Notes under the pieces: model-generated
What the model saw: only the letters and a program-made list of their open reading frames with translations
What the model was told of the DNA's origin: nothing
The model's database searches: none
Translations under genes and position numbers: made by a program
Shown: positions 1 to 8,044 of the stretch, in pieces
Layout of the letters: every line of letters starts with the position of its first letter
Position numbering within the stretch: position 1 is the first letter of the stretch
NCBI RefSeq assembly: GCF_003627755.1
Contig: NZ_CP032694.1
Coordinates: 4,212,501-4,276,500 of the forward strand
DNA: 64,000 nt
Direction: 5' to 3'
Source of the DNA: Rhizobium jaguaris
GTDB lineage: Bacteria > Pseudomonadota > Alphaproteobacteria > Rhizobiales > Rhizobiaceae

Positions 1-816
1 ATCCTTCGGCATCTTCTCGGCGATCTCGGCACCGGAATGGGTATTGATGAAGCGCAGCGTCTTGACGAAGGCGTTTGCAAGCTTCTGCACATCTTCCTTG
101 TGAGCAGCGACCCAGGCGGCGTCCATATAGAGCGAGGCTGCCGGATAGGTACCTCCGAGCGCGGCTTCAGTACCCTTCAGGGTTCTGAGATCGACGAGAA
201 CCGTAGCTTCTCCGGTCTTCAGCATGCGCGAGATCGTCGGTTCGGTGGTCATGCCGGCCTGGATGGCGTCCTGTTGCATGGCGGCGATGAAGGTCTGGCC
301 GGCGCCGACCGGAACCGGGGTGACATCAGCTGGCGACAGTCCAGCCTTGGACGCCATATAGAGCGTCAGAAAGTTGGTGGAAGAACCGAGGCCGGTAACG
401 CCGACGCTCTTGCCCTTCAAATCGGCGAAGGACTTAATTTCCGGATGCTTGGTCGACACCAGCTCGACTTCGCCCGGCGCCTGGCTGAATTGTACGACGG
501 ACTCAATGAACTTGCCCTTGGCCTGCAGGTCGACGCAGTGATCGTAGAAACCGACAACGCCCTGGACGGCGCCTGCGAGAAGCTGGTTTTCGGCGTCGAC
601 ACCGGCTGATTCATTCAGAAGCTCGACATCGAGACCTTCATCCTTGAAGTAGCCGAGAGATTCAGCGAGCTTGGCCGGCAGATAGATCTGCTTTTCGTAG
701 CCACCCACCATGATGGAGATCTTGTCGGCAGCATGAGCTGCCGTGGCGCCGAGGGAAGCGGCGGTCATGACGAGAGAAAGGGCTACGGTATGAAAAAGCG
801 TGCGCGATGAACGCAT
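1..816 (-). CDS. ABC importer substrate-binding protein, NMT1/THI5-like, copy 1 (partial)
   Basis: Periplasmic ligand-binding protein of the NMT1/THI5-like (SsuA/TauA/ThiY) class; the ligand cannot be read from sequence. The gene runs off the left edge, so 272 codons from the ATG at 816 are visible and the C-terminus is missing. Residues 1-29 form a Sec signal peptide (MRSSRT, hydrophobic core, AAHA-A cleavage site). The segment LAESLGYFKDEGLDVEL is typical of the family. Hand comparison with the downstream paralogue at 1065-2078 gives about 39 substitutions over the visible part, roughly 85% identity, so this is one copy of a tandem duplication. A GGAGGAGAC Shine-Dalgarno (SD) sequence lies just upstream of the ATG. 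No permease or ATPase gene is visible; they may lie left of the window. Confidence 0.9.
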   Translation of the reverse strand, partial: MRSSRTLFHTVALSLVMTAASLGATAAHAADKISIMVGGYEKQIYLPAKLAESLGYFKDEGLDVELLNESAGVDAENQLLAGAVQGVVGFYDHCVDLQAKGKFIESVVQFSQAPGEVELVSTKHPEIKSFADLKGKSVGVTGLGSSTNFLTLYMASKAGLSPADVTPVPVGAGQTFIAAMQQDAIQAGMTTEPTISRMLKTGEATVLVDLRTLKGTEAALGGTYPAASLYMDAAWVAAHKEDVQKLANAFVKTLRFINTHSGAEIAEKMPKD

Positions 817-980
817 AAATGTCTCCTCCTACTAAGGTGCCTGCGTCGCATTATCGTCGCATGGCAAATGCTTCCTCCAAGAAGCTAGGCGAACCTAGCG
901 CGGGCAACCTTTCAGTCAGCTTTCATTGGGAAATCTCACAGGTTGTTATCGCGATTTTATTCACGCCGCCACCGGCAAGA
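817..980 (-). promoter_or_regulatory. Upstream region of SBP copy 1, homologous to 2079-2240
   Basis: The sequence upstream of copy 1 resembles the sequence upstream of copy 2 over about 160 bases. Both share the GGAGGAGAC SD, a GCTTCCTCC block, an AACCTTTCAG(T/C)CAGCTTTCA block and the TTTTATTTCA/CGCCGCC end. The duplication therefore included the promoter region, and the conserved blocks are candidate regulatory sites. No exact -35/-10 is assigned. Confidence 0.55.
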
Positions 981-1011
981 TCGCGTCGACCCCGCTGGGC
1001 CGAAATGGAAA

Positions 1012-1050
1012 TTCCGAAACAAGACCGCCTCCGGCATTTGCCGGAAGCGG
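1012..1050 (-). terminator. Rho-independent terminator after SBP copy 2
   Basis: On the minus strand an 11-bp stem (arms 1040-1050 and 1025-1035, one G-U pair) closes a 4-base loop and is followed by TCTTGTTTC. It lies 15 bases past the stop of the 1065-2078 gene, so it separates the two tandem copies into independent transcripts. Confidence 0.7.
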
Positions 1051-1064
1051 CGTGCTGAATCGCC

Positions 1065-2078
1065 CTACTTGGCGTTCTTGACGAACGCGGTCGTATAGGT
1101 CTTCGAAAGGTCGATTGTCTTGCCCTGGACGTTCTTGGAGAACTCGGAGAGTACGGCAAGAACGGTCTTCGGACCATCTTCCGGCATTACGCCATCAGCC
1201 GTAAACATCGCCTTGCCGTTTTCGAGCGCCTTCACGTAACCCTCCTTGTCGCCGACATAAAAGTCTTTCGGCATCTTGTCGGCGATTTCGGCGGCGGAAT
1301 GGGTATTGATGAAGTGCAGCGTCTTGACGAAGGCATTCGCGAGCTTTTGCGTCTCCTCCTTATGGTCATCGACCCAGGAGGTCTGCATATAGAGCGAAGC
1401 GGCCGGATAGGTGCCGCCGAGAACGGCCTTGGTCCCGTCCATGCTGCGCATATCGATGAGTACCTTGGCTTCGCCGGTCTTCAACAGACGCGAGATCGTA
1501 GGCTCGGTGGTCATGCCGGCCTGAATGGCATCCTGCTGCATGGCGGCAATGAAGGTCTGACCGGCTCCGACCGGGACGGATGTGAAGTCACCAAGCTTCA
1601 AACCGTTTTTGACCGCCAGATATTGCGTCAGGAAATTGGTGGACGAGCCCAGCCCCGTCACGCCAAGGCTTTTGCCCTTGAAATCGGCAGGCGACTTGAT
1701 CTCGGGATGTTTGCTGGACACCAGTTCCACTTCGCCAGGCGCCTGGCTGAACTGTACGACGGATTCGACGAATTTACCCTTGCCTTGAAGGTCGATGCAA
1801 TGATCGTAAAAGCCGACGACGCCCTGAACGGCGCCGGCAAGCATTTCGTTTTCCGCATCGACGCCGGCCGGCTCGTTGAGAAGTTCGACATCAAGACCTT
1901 CATCCTTGAAGTAACCAAGGGATTCCGCGAGCTTGGCCGGTAAATAGATCTGCTTTTCATAGCCGCCCACCATGATGGAGATCTTGTCGGCAGCATGTGC
2001 CGCTGTGGCGCCGAGCGAGGCGGCAGTCATGACGAGAGAAAGGGCTGCGGTATGAAAAAGCGTGCGCGATGAACGCAT
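1065..2078 (-). CDS. ABC importer substrate-binding protein, NMT1/THI5-like, copy 2
   Basis: Full-length 337-residue paralogue of the partial gene at 1-816. Residues 1-29 are a Sec signal peptide cut after AAHA; the mature protein begins ADKISIMVGG and carries the NMT1/THI5-like fold seen in SsuA, TauA and ThiY. The family binds small organic ligands in the periplasm and hands them to an ABC permease; the ligand here is unknown. Start chosen at the ATG at 2078 because of the upstream GGAGGAGAC SD and the signal peptide. It is followed by a strong terminator. Divergence from copy 1 is concentrated around residues 150-165 and 190-235, so ligand specificity could differ. Confidence 0.92.
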   Translation of the reverse strand: MRSSRTLFHTAALSLVMTAASLGATAAHAADKISIMVGGYEKQIYLPAKLAESLGYFKDEGLDVELLNEPAGVDAENEMLAGAVQGVVGFYDHCIDLQGKGKFVESVVQFSQAPGEVELVSSKHPEIKSPADFKGKSLGVTGLGSSTNFLTQYLAVKNGLKLGDFTSVPVGAGQTFIAAMQQDAIQAGMTTEPTISRLLKTGEAKVLIDMRSMDGTKAVLGGTYPAASLYMQTSWVDDHKEETQKLANAFVKTLHFINTHSAAEIADKMPKDFYVGDKEGYVKALENGKAMFTADGVMPEDGPKTVLAVLSEFSKNVQGKTIDLSKTYTTAFVKNAK

Positions 2079-2240
2079 TGGTGTCTCCTCCTGTTTGGAT
2101 GCCGCGGCGGCATTTGATCACCGCGTCGGCATAGGCTTCCTCCACGAAGCCGAGCAAGCCTAACGTGGCCAACCTTTCAGCCAGCTTTCAGTAGGAAGCT
2201 CTCACAAGACAGTATTGCAGTTTTATTTCACCGCCGCCAA
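2079..2240 (-). promoter_or_regulatory. Upstream region of SBP copy 2, homologous to 817-980
   Basis: Counterpart of the 817-980 block: same SD and the same ordered conserved blocks, ending at TTTTATTTCACCGCCGCC. It probably holds the promoter of copy 2. Conservation outside the coding region points to a shared regulator or simply a recent duplication. Confidence 0.5.
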
Positions 2241-3085
2241 CCACCAGCGCTTGATCGCCGTTTCGACCCATGCCTCTCCCGAAGCCGAGTAGATTTGCAC
2301 CAACAACCATCCAGTGAACTGAAGGGCTATCGGCCACCTAGTTAAGCTGTAAATGAGCGTCCGCTCCCAATGCAAATTTTTGCACGCACAGGTATTTTGC
2401 AATGCTTGTGCGAGTTGCATCGATGGCAATTAACGCAGTGGTTTGTGGACGAGGGCAAAGTTCTGGTTGATCGTCTTGCGGCCGTGCTTGGACGGCCGGG
2501 GCTCGCTGACCCCCCTGCTTTGTAGGCATGGCGGGCCCCGCAGGAAATGAGAAGAAATGAAAAGAAAAAAGGACCCGCCGTTCTTGGTCCAGCGGGCCTA
2601 AAGATTCCAGCAACTTGTCCGGGCGCGGGCACGACCGAACAGGTGGCATTAAGACCATCTAATATAACAGGGTCAAGACGCGAATTCGACCAATTTTGGT
2701 TAGGTTTATCAACCAGGAATAGAGTTGGCGCCTGCGTAATACGCTAATCCGTTGATTTCACGATAATAAATATAACCAAGCCTTGTCAAAAAGAATGATG
2801 TCCCGAATAAAAAAATTTCTGCTTTCAGAATAGTTTGGCACCTCCAAACAATAATCAGTTTCCTTATCCACCTCGCGGAAAAGACTAACGTTACGTTAAC
2901 TTAAGAAAATATTAATATGCAACGCACTGAGCGCAACAGGCTCACCTGGTAATAGTGCGAAAACGATCGTCGCCTGCTAAGTCGGCTAACGTGCACGTAA
3001 TACGCTAATGTGCTATCAGTTTCCTCCGGCACTTGCGGGGTACCCGCCTTAGTGGGATCAGCTATTTTCAGCGAGGGGACAATCC
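2241..3085. other. Long intergenic region without a convincing gene
   Basis: About 845 bases. Several open frames of 60-106 codons exist on the minus strand at 2340-2660, but they overlap one another in different frames and none has a recognisable domain or good SD. The part from 2690 to 3000 is AT-rich, unlike the flanking genes, and contains stops in all frames. A terminator-like hairpin is at 2561-2599. The end of the region carries the promoter of the gene at 3086. Confidence 0.5.
2561..2599 (-). terminator. Terminator-like hairpin with no assigned gene
   Basis: On the minus strand the arms 2592-2598 and 2572-2578 pair (7 bp, one G-U), with a 13-base loop, followed by a C and a T-run on 2561-2570. 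This is the form of a Rho-independent terminator for a minus-strand transcript coming from 2600-2900, where no coding gene is seen. It could end a small RNA. Confidence 0.4.
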
Positions 3086-3394
3086 ATGAAAACCGTAGCC
3101 GTAGCCCTGCTTTTGTTGGCGATTGGTACCGCCGGTCCGGCGTTGGCAATCTCCCGCTACGATTCACTCAACCGAAGCTGCGCGTCGGTGCAGCAGATAA
3201 TTTCGAGGGAGCGCTCAGTGCTGCTTCGTTATCCCTCGAGAAGCGGCAATATAGTCCTCTATGACCGTTACGTAGCTGGCGACGGGCAGTGCGGAAGCGG
3301 CTACTATGCGGCTTCCAGCAGCGTACCCACCAAGGACAATCCAAGGTGCCCTGTGTACAATTGCAGATCGTCTTCAGTCTTTAATCCACATTGA
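3086..3394 (+). CDS. Small exported hypothetical protein
   Basis: 102 residues, not recognised. Residues 1-21 (MKTVAVALLLLAIGTAGPALA) are a clear Sec signal peptide apart from one final residue. The mature part is short and contains four cysteines, in NRSCASV, GQCGSG, PRCPVYNC, which suggests two disulfides in the periplasm. GAGGGGAC at 3073-3080 is a good SD. The gene stands alone, between an AT-rich region and the XRE regulator. Function unknown. Confidence 0.75.
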   Translation: MKTVAVALLLLAIGTAGPALAISRYDSLNRSCASVQQIISRERSVLLRYPSRSGNIVLYDRYVAGDGQCGSGYYAASSSVPTKDNPRCPVYNCRSSSVFNPH

Positions 3395-3588
3395 CGCGAA
3401 GCTTCTTTTCTGCCGTTAATCTCCCTGCCGTGGGAGGGAAAAACGCCACTGTCAAGACTTTTGGTTGAAAATTACCGATATTTAATACACACTGAACGGG
3501 CAGATCGGGGACATGTTCTTGCCTCCTCCCCAGGCATCTGTAAGGTGGCGCCCGCTGGGTACCCCCGTTCGAATGAGGAGATTGCGCA

Positions 3589-4047
3589 GTGAGTGCAAAA
3601 GTACCAAATCCGATTGACGCCTATGTCGGCTCACGCGTGCGCATGCGCCGGCTCATGCTCGGTATGAGCCAGGAACGGCTTGCCGAACAGATCGGCGTCA
3701 CCTTTCAGCAGGTGCAAAAATACGAAAAAGGCACCAATCGCATCGGCGCCAGCCGATTGCAGGCGATCGCGGGAGTTTTGGCGGTTCCGGTCGCTTTCTT
3801 CTTCCAACAAGACAACACACAGCCACTGACGACGGAAGGTCTGGGCGCAATCAGCGGCCTTGAGGACCTGTCCGAATTTCTGACGTCCAAGGAAGGTCTC
3901 AGCCTCAACAAGGCCTTCATGAAGATCAACGACCCCAACGTTCGCCAATCCGTGCTGACGCTCATCAAATCGCTGGCCAACGCTTCCGAGCCGGCGGTCA
4001 CGCATGCGCCGCCTGCGGCCGAAGTTCCTTTCGGCCTCAGAAACTGA
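3589..4047 (+). CDS. XRE-family transcriptional regulator, PraR-like
   Basis: 152-residue DNA-binding protein. Residues 17-71 are an XRE/Cro helix-turn-helix (RMRRLMLGMSQERLAEQIGV...FQQVQKYEKGTNRIGASRLQ), followed by a 75-residue tail typical of the PraR/rhizobial XRE group, whose members repress quorum-sensing, biofilm or symbiosis-related genes. The start is the GTG at 3589, preceded by GAGGAG at 3575-3580. Targets are unknown here; it is followed by a hairpin and is probably monocistronic. Confidence 0.88.
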   Translation: MSAKVPNPIDAYVGSRVRMRRLMLGMSQERLAEQIGVTFQQVQKYEKGTNRIGASRLQAIAGVLAVPVAFFFQQDNTQPLTTEGLGAISGLEDLSEFLTSKEGLSLNKAFMKINDPNVRQSVLTLIKSLANASEPAVTHAPPAAEVPFGLRN

Positions 4048-4053
4048 TCTCCA

Positions 4054-4082
4054 CGCCTCGCCCTATAAAATTGGGTGAGGCG
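4054..4082 (+). terminator. Hairpin after the XRE gene, possible terminator
   Basis: Arms 4054-4063 and 4073-4082 (CGCCTCGCCC with GGGTGAGGCG, one G-T wobble) close a 9-base loop seven bases after the XRE stop. There is no T-run, so it may act as a Rho-assisted or 3'-stabilising structure rather than an intrinsic terminator. Confidence 0.4.
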
Positions 4083-4162
4083 CGGATCACGATCGAATGA
4101 TAGGTTTGCCCCCACATCGACGATCGCGGCATCCGCAATCGCTGGAGAGACGAAAGCGCCAT

Positions 4163-4220
4163 GCGTTCATTTGAGCGCGAAGCGGTTCCGGCTCTTTGGA
4201 TCTAGAGCATCTTATCCCCC
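4163..4220 (+). repeat. Dispersed intergenic repeat, copy A
   Basis: Contains GCGTTCATTTGAGCGCG and, 24 bases on, TCTAGAGCATCTTATCC. The same two blocks in the same order and at similar spacing occur on the opposite strand at 55900-55974. The first block is partly palindromic. It looks like a short rhizobial intergenic mosaic repeat. The rest of the 346-base gap 4048-4393 holds only the hairpin above and the regulator's promoter. Confidence 0.6.
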
Positions 4221-4393
4221 TGCGGGTTGATTCACCTCAATGCGGGATGTTCTAGCGATTGCGATAGGATAGCAGTCATCGTAGTATAAAATTCTTGATC
4301 GCAAATAACAGCTGCGATCACCAATGACACAGGTCATCGCAAGCGACACCGGACATCGAGATACCGGCAAGCTGCTGGATGCAGTGGGGACGC

Positions 4394-6343
4394 ATGGATT
4401 TCAGGCTGCTGACATTCGGAGACCTGCGTCTCGTGGACGGAACAGGTACAACCGTGCCTTTTCCCGAAAAGGGCCTGCTATCGGTCTGCTTCCTGCTGAC
4501 GAGTTCCTCGACGCAAAAGCCCCGTGCCGAGCTTGCTGAATTTCTCTGGGGCGATATCCCCATGGACAAGGCGCTGGCCAATTTGCGGCAGACGCTGTCG
4601 CGCGTCAAAAGCCGGCAAGACGAACTCGGAATCGAGCTGCTACGGATCGAGCAGGCGGCTGTCGGCGTGAATGTCCAAGCCTTCACCAACGATCTCGCAT
4701 TCTTGAACGCAGTTTCGCAGACCGACCCTCACGCCGCGCTCAAGGAATTGCTGCAACTTGGCCGCTGGGATTTTCTTGCCCGTACCGAAGTCATCGGCGG
4801 CTTGGCTCGCATGTGGCTGCGCGCGCAGCGGGATCGTATCAAGGCACAGATGCTGGCGACGCTCCGCGATGCCATTGCGGCCATGAGCGAAGATGCGGAC
4901 GCGACCATCGTCAAAGAGGCGGCGCTGCGGCTGTTCGAAGCCCATCCAGAAGATGAGGCGATCTACCAGTTACTGGGTGAGACCTATGCTGGCGAACCCC
5001 AACTCGAAAGCGCCCGTCACATTTTCGAGAGCCGCAGAAAATATAGATGGGGCGAATTGCCGGTTGATCCCGACCCGCAGACGCTCAGCGTCGCGCGGCG
5101 GCTGTTCGAACGCCAGCGCAGCGTCCCGGCACAGCCTCGGGAAGAAGCGGCCCAGCAGGTGGAAATCGCTCCGCCCGTGCTCCGCGGGCCGCCCAAGCTC
5201 GTATTGCTGCCGCCGGTGAACCTAACGAGAAATCATGAGCCGGCTATCTTCCTCGCCGCGGCGCTCCTGGAAGATATCACCGTCGGCCTTTGCGTGTTGA
5301 AGACCGTGACGATGGTGGCGCACTATACGGCGGAAAAGATCGCCCTTCATCTTGATCGGGCGGCAATGCTGGAAAAATACGCCATCAATTACGTGCTGGA
5401 CACCAGGCTCAGCTTCGATGGCAGCGCCTATTGGCTTTTCGCGCAGTTGATTTACGCCGGCAATGATGAAGTCATCTGGGCGGAGCGCTTCGGCATGGAG
5501 GCGCGGGATCTGCCGCGTCAACATCGCGAAATTGCCCAGCGCATCGTCGCGTCGGCGGCCGGCCATATCGAGCGCAACGAATTCTCCCGCGACTATTTCG
5601 AGCGGAATCCGGAAGCCTATCGCCAATATCTGCTCGGCCAGCGCCACCTGAAGCATCTCGATCTTCCGGACATTCGCCGAGCCCGCAAGGCGTTCCAGAC
5701 CGCCCTGAAGGAAAACCCCTATTTCTCGCCCGCCCTAAGCGGCATGGCCCGCACCTATCATCTCGAATGGCTGGTTACCGCGCAGGGCGACACAAAGCTG
5801 TTGAAGCTGGCCGAGGAAGAGGCCGGCAAGGCGATCGCCACCGGCCAGGACATCGTGGGAGGCTATCATCAATTCGGTGTCGCAAAGCTTTACCAGGGGG
5901 CCTTCGACGAAAGTATCGAAACCTTCGAGCTCGCTGAGACCATCAGCCCGCACTATGCCGATGTCATCGCCGATTATGCAGACACGCTGATTCACGCTTC
6001 GAAACCGGCCGAAGCTCTGGAAAAGGTCGAGCGCGCTATCAAGCTCAACCCACTGAGCCCCGATCTATATTTCTGGACCGCCGCCGGGGCCAACTACTGC
6101 CTAGAGCGTTACGACGACGCCAATGCCTATATCGAGCGGATGGCCGACCCCACTCAGGCGGCACGCCTTGCCGCGGCCAGTGCAGCCATGGCCGGCGACA
6201 CACGAAAGGCCAAGACGCTGGCGCGCCGGGTCAAGGAAACCTATCCCGATTTTGAGATTGATACATGGCTCTCGATCGTTCCATTTCGTGAGCAATGGCA
6301 GAAGGACCTATATCGGGAAGGACTTAAACGGGCAGGATTTTAG
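4394..6343 (+). CDS. BTAD/SARP-type regulator with TolB/FlgO-like and TPR regions
   Basis: 649-residue cytosolic regulator. Residues 1-90 resemble an OmpR-like winged helix (FRLLTFGDLRL ... FLWGDIPMDKALANLRQTLSRVKSRQ), residues 95-230 a bacterial transcriptional activation (BTAD) helical domain, about 265-395 a FlgO/TolB-like alpha/beta segment (LVLLPPVNLTRNH), and about 400-630 tetratricopeptide repeats. The ATG at 4394 is preferred over the one at 4379 because GGGGA lies four bases before it. The gene ends 79 bases before the peptide precursor, on the same strand and with no terminator between, so it is likely the pathway-specific regulator of the YcaO/TfuA cluster. That role is inference from position. 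What it senses is unknown. Confidence 0.82.
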   Translation: MDFRLLTFGDLRLVDGTGTTVPFPEKGLLSVCFLLTSSSTQKPRAELAEFLWGDIPMDKALANLRQTLSRVKSRQDELGIELLRIEQAAVGVNVQAFTNDLAFLNAVSQTDPHAALKELLQLGRWDFLARTEVIGGLARMWLRAQRDRIKAQMLATLRDAIAAMSEDADATIVKEAALRLFEAHPEDEAIYQLLGETYAGEPQLESARHIFESRRKYRWGELPVDPDPQTLSVARRLFERQRSVPAQPREEAAQQVEIAPPVLRGPPKLVLLPPVNLTRNHEPAIFLAAALLEDITVGLCVLKTVTMVAHYTAEKIALHLDRAAMLEKYAINYVLDTRLSFDGSAYWLFAQLIYAGNDEVIWAERFGMEARDLPRQHREIAQRIVASAAGHIERNEFSRDYFERNPEAYRQYLLGQRHLKHLDLPDIRRARKAFQTALKENPYFSPALSGMARTYHLEWLVTAQGDTKLLKLAEEEAGKAIATGQDIVGGYHQFGVAKLYQGAFDESIETFELAETISPHYADVIADYADTLIHASKPAEALEKVERAIKLNPLSPDLYFWTAAGANYCLERYDDANAYIERMADPTQAARLAAASAAMAGDTRKAKTLARRVKETYPDFEIDTWLSIVPFREQWQKDLYREGLKRAGF

Positions 6344-6422
6344 ATAACGTCACGTCGAAACAGTGCATGGCTTCCAAAATCTTGCTCTCGGGGTCATGCA
6401 CAACTGGGGAAAGAAATTGAAG

Positions 6423-6764
6423 ATGGGAAATTTCATAGTTTTCGGCATTCCTGGCGATACCCAACTTTACCTCGCCGATCTCGGCGCGGGAACCATATCT
6501 CCGCTCAATGTACCGACGGGCAGTGGCCTCGGTATGGCGGATCAACTGCGCAATTCTGGGGCAACGATCACCAAGGGCGTTAATCTTGCCGTTATGGTCG
6601 GCAGTACCGCCAGCGCCGGCGCAGGCAGAATGGATGAAGCTGCTGCGGGCATCAGGATGGATGAAGGCCCTGCAAGCGGCAGGATGGATGAAAGCCCCGC
6701 AGGCGGCAGGATGGATGAAGGCGCAGCAAGTGGCAGGATGGACGAGGATCCGACCAAACGATAA
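6423..6764 (+). CDS. Candidate RiPP precursor peptide with five RMDE repeats
   Basis: 113 residues; not a known family that I can name. Residues 1-68 would be the leader (MGNFIVFGIPGDTQLYLADL ... GSTASAGAG); residues 69-113 are five consecutive 9-residue units: RMDEAAAGI, RMDEGPASG, RMDESPAGG, RMDEGAASG, RMDEDPTKR, then stop. Arg-Met-Asp-Glu is invariant and positions 5-9 are small residues. Silent changes at third positions (AGA/AGG, GAT/GAC, GAA/GAG) support this frame among three open ones. Start chosen at 6423 because GGGGAAAG at 6406-6413 is a well spaced SD; upstream ATGs at 6363 and 6396 lack one. There is no cysteine anywhere. The YcaO gene begins 12 bases after the stop. Multi-core architecture next to YcaO-TfuA is the basis for the precursor call. 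Confidence 0.85.
   Translation: MGNFIVFGIPGDTQLYLADLGAGTISPLNVPTGSGLGMADQLRNSGATITKGVNLAVMVGSTASAGAGRMDEAAAGIRMDEGPASGRMDESPAGGRMDEGAASGRMDEDPTKR
6627..6761 (+). repeat. Five tandem 27-bp coding repeats (core units)
   Basis: Units begin at 6627, 6654, 6681, 6708 and 6735, each exactly 27 bases, with the stop codon directly after the fifth. The first 12 bases (AGGATGGATGAA with three silent variants) are the conserved part and the last 15 vary. The tract is open in several frames because the unit length is a multiple of three and few stops arise. Confidence 0.95.
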
Positions 6765-6775
6765 CTGACACCGCT

Positions 6776-8044
6776 GTGGTGACAATCGCACCATTGATAG
6801 CCGCATCCCTGTCGGAATTCCTGGAGGGAAATTCCCACAGGGAGCGGATTGCAGCCGCCTCATCGCCTTATTCGGACCGCGCCTGTTCCGCCGAGGAGAC
6901 CTTCCGGCGGATCGAGCCTTGCCTTGCCGCTCACGGCATCACTCGCCTCGGCCGCCTGACCGGGCTCGACAAAATCGGCATACCCGTCTGGCAGGCGGTC
7001 AGTCCGAATGCGCACTCGATCGTCATCAACAATGGCAAAGGCATCACCGATCTCGATGCCAAGGTCTCCGCAGCCATGGAAGCGCTGGAGCGGACCGTTG
7101 CCGGCGCGCCCGCCGTCAAAACCGTAACCACCAGTCGCCGGCAACTGATGGCTGAAGGACATGACGCCGATCCTCTGCCCTCACTGATTGCCAAAGGACA
7201 GGCGGATATTGCCGATGACGAGGACATTGCCTGGGCCGAGGGTTATGATCTCATCGCCGGCAGAAAAGCCTGGATTCCCTTCAATGCCGTGACGCTCGAC
7301 CGCACCATCCGCAATCCGCGCTTCTGGCAATCCTCCGATGGTCTTGCCTCTGGCAATGTACTGGCCGAGGCCATCCTGCACGGCCTGCTCGAACGCATCG
7401 AACGCGACGCGGAAGTCCTCTGGGATATTTCCGAGCCGAAGTTGCGCATGGGGGCCTGTATCGATCCCGCCTGTTTCGCCGATCCGGTGCTGGACGAACT
7501 CATCATGAAGATCACGGCTGCCGGCCTGACGCTGCGGCTCTTCGATATCACCAGCAACATAGGCATACCGGTGATCGTGGCTCTCCTCGGTCCCGGGAAA
7601 ATCGCACAAGCGCGGCGTATCCGCTACCTCGATGTCACTATCGGCAGCGGCGCGCATCCATCGCCGGTGCGGGCGGCTATCCGCGCCGTGACGGAAGCGG
7701 CGCAATCGCGCCTGACCTTCATCAGCGGCGCCCGCGACGACATCCGTCCGGAGAATTTCACGCGCGAACTGCCGGACAGCATCCGCCGCTGTTTCGATGC
7801 CATTCCCAAAACCGTCGTCGGATTGAATGCGATCCTGCCGGATGGCGCCGAGGCACTACTGCACTTTACTGTCGATCGATTGCGCCAGGCCGGCATCACT
7901 TCGGCCATCGCGCTTTCCCTCGGCCACGCCTCGCTTCCTTTTGCCGTCGCCAAACTCGCGGTGCCACAATTGGAAAATCCGGCCGGGGACCGCAAGCGCC
8001 GCTTCGGCTACCGCGCCATCTCGAAAACGTTGCAGCTGCTATGA
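6776..8044 (+). CDS. YcaO-family peptide-backbone modifying enzyme
   Basis: 422-residue YcaO protein. YcaO enzymes use ATP to activate a backbone amide of a peptide, forming azolines, amidines or, with TfuA, thioamides. ATP-site motifs are visible: SAAMEALER at 98-106, ERIERD at 206-211, and the GAHPSPVRAAIRAVTEAAQ block at 292-310 followed by SR and GARDD. The C-terminus (YRAISKTLQLL) lacks the PxPxP tail of azoline-forming YcaOs. The start is the GTG at 6776 (GTG at 6779 is possible); the SD is weak, suggesting coupling to the precursor 12 bases upstream. It overlaps tfuA by four bases (ATGA). No separate E1-like or ocin-ThiF partner is present. Confidence 0.93.
   Translation: MVTIAPLIAASLSEFLEGNSHRERIAAASSPYSDRACSAEETFRRIEPCLAAHGITRLGRLTGLDKIGIPVWQAVSPNAHSIVINNGKGITDLDAKVSAAMEALERTVAGAPAVKTVTTSRRQLMAEGHDADPLPSLIAKGQADIADDEDIAWAEGYDLIAGRKAWIPFNAVTLDRTIRNPRFWQSSDGLASGNVLAEAILHGLLERIERDAEVLWDISEPKLRMGACIDPACFADPVLDELIMKITAAGLTLRLFDITSNIGIPVIVALLGPGKIAQARRIRYLDVTIGSGAHPSPVRAAIRAVTEAAQSRLTFISGARDDIRPENFTRELPDSIRRCFDAIPKTVVGLNAILPDGAEALLHFTVDRLRQAGITSAIALSLGHASLPFAVAKLAVPQLENPAGDRKRRFGYRAISKTLQLL

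Noticed and set aside
2338..2658. Minus-strand open frames of 96-106 codons in the intergenic region
   Set aside because: Overlapping frames without SD, domain or plausible composition; they also span the terminator-like hairpin.
6627..6761. CRISPR-like array
   Set aside because: The repeats are 27-base coding units with no spacers between them and are in frame; no cas genes nearby.
6508..6768. Alternative frame of the repeat tract giving a GWMKA-type repeat protein
   Set aside because: It starts without a good SD, covers the leader in a frame without a sensible start, and third-position silent changes fit the RMDE frame instead.
6542..6838. Minus-strand open frame with SSILP repeats
   Set aside because: Antisense reading of the same 27-base repeats; no SD and it runs into the YcaO gene.
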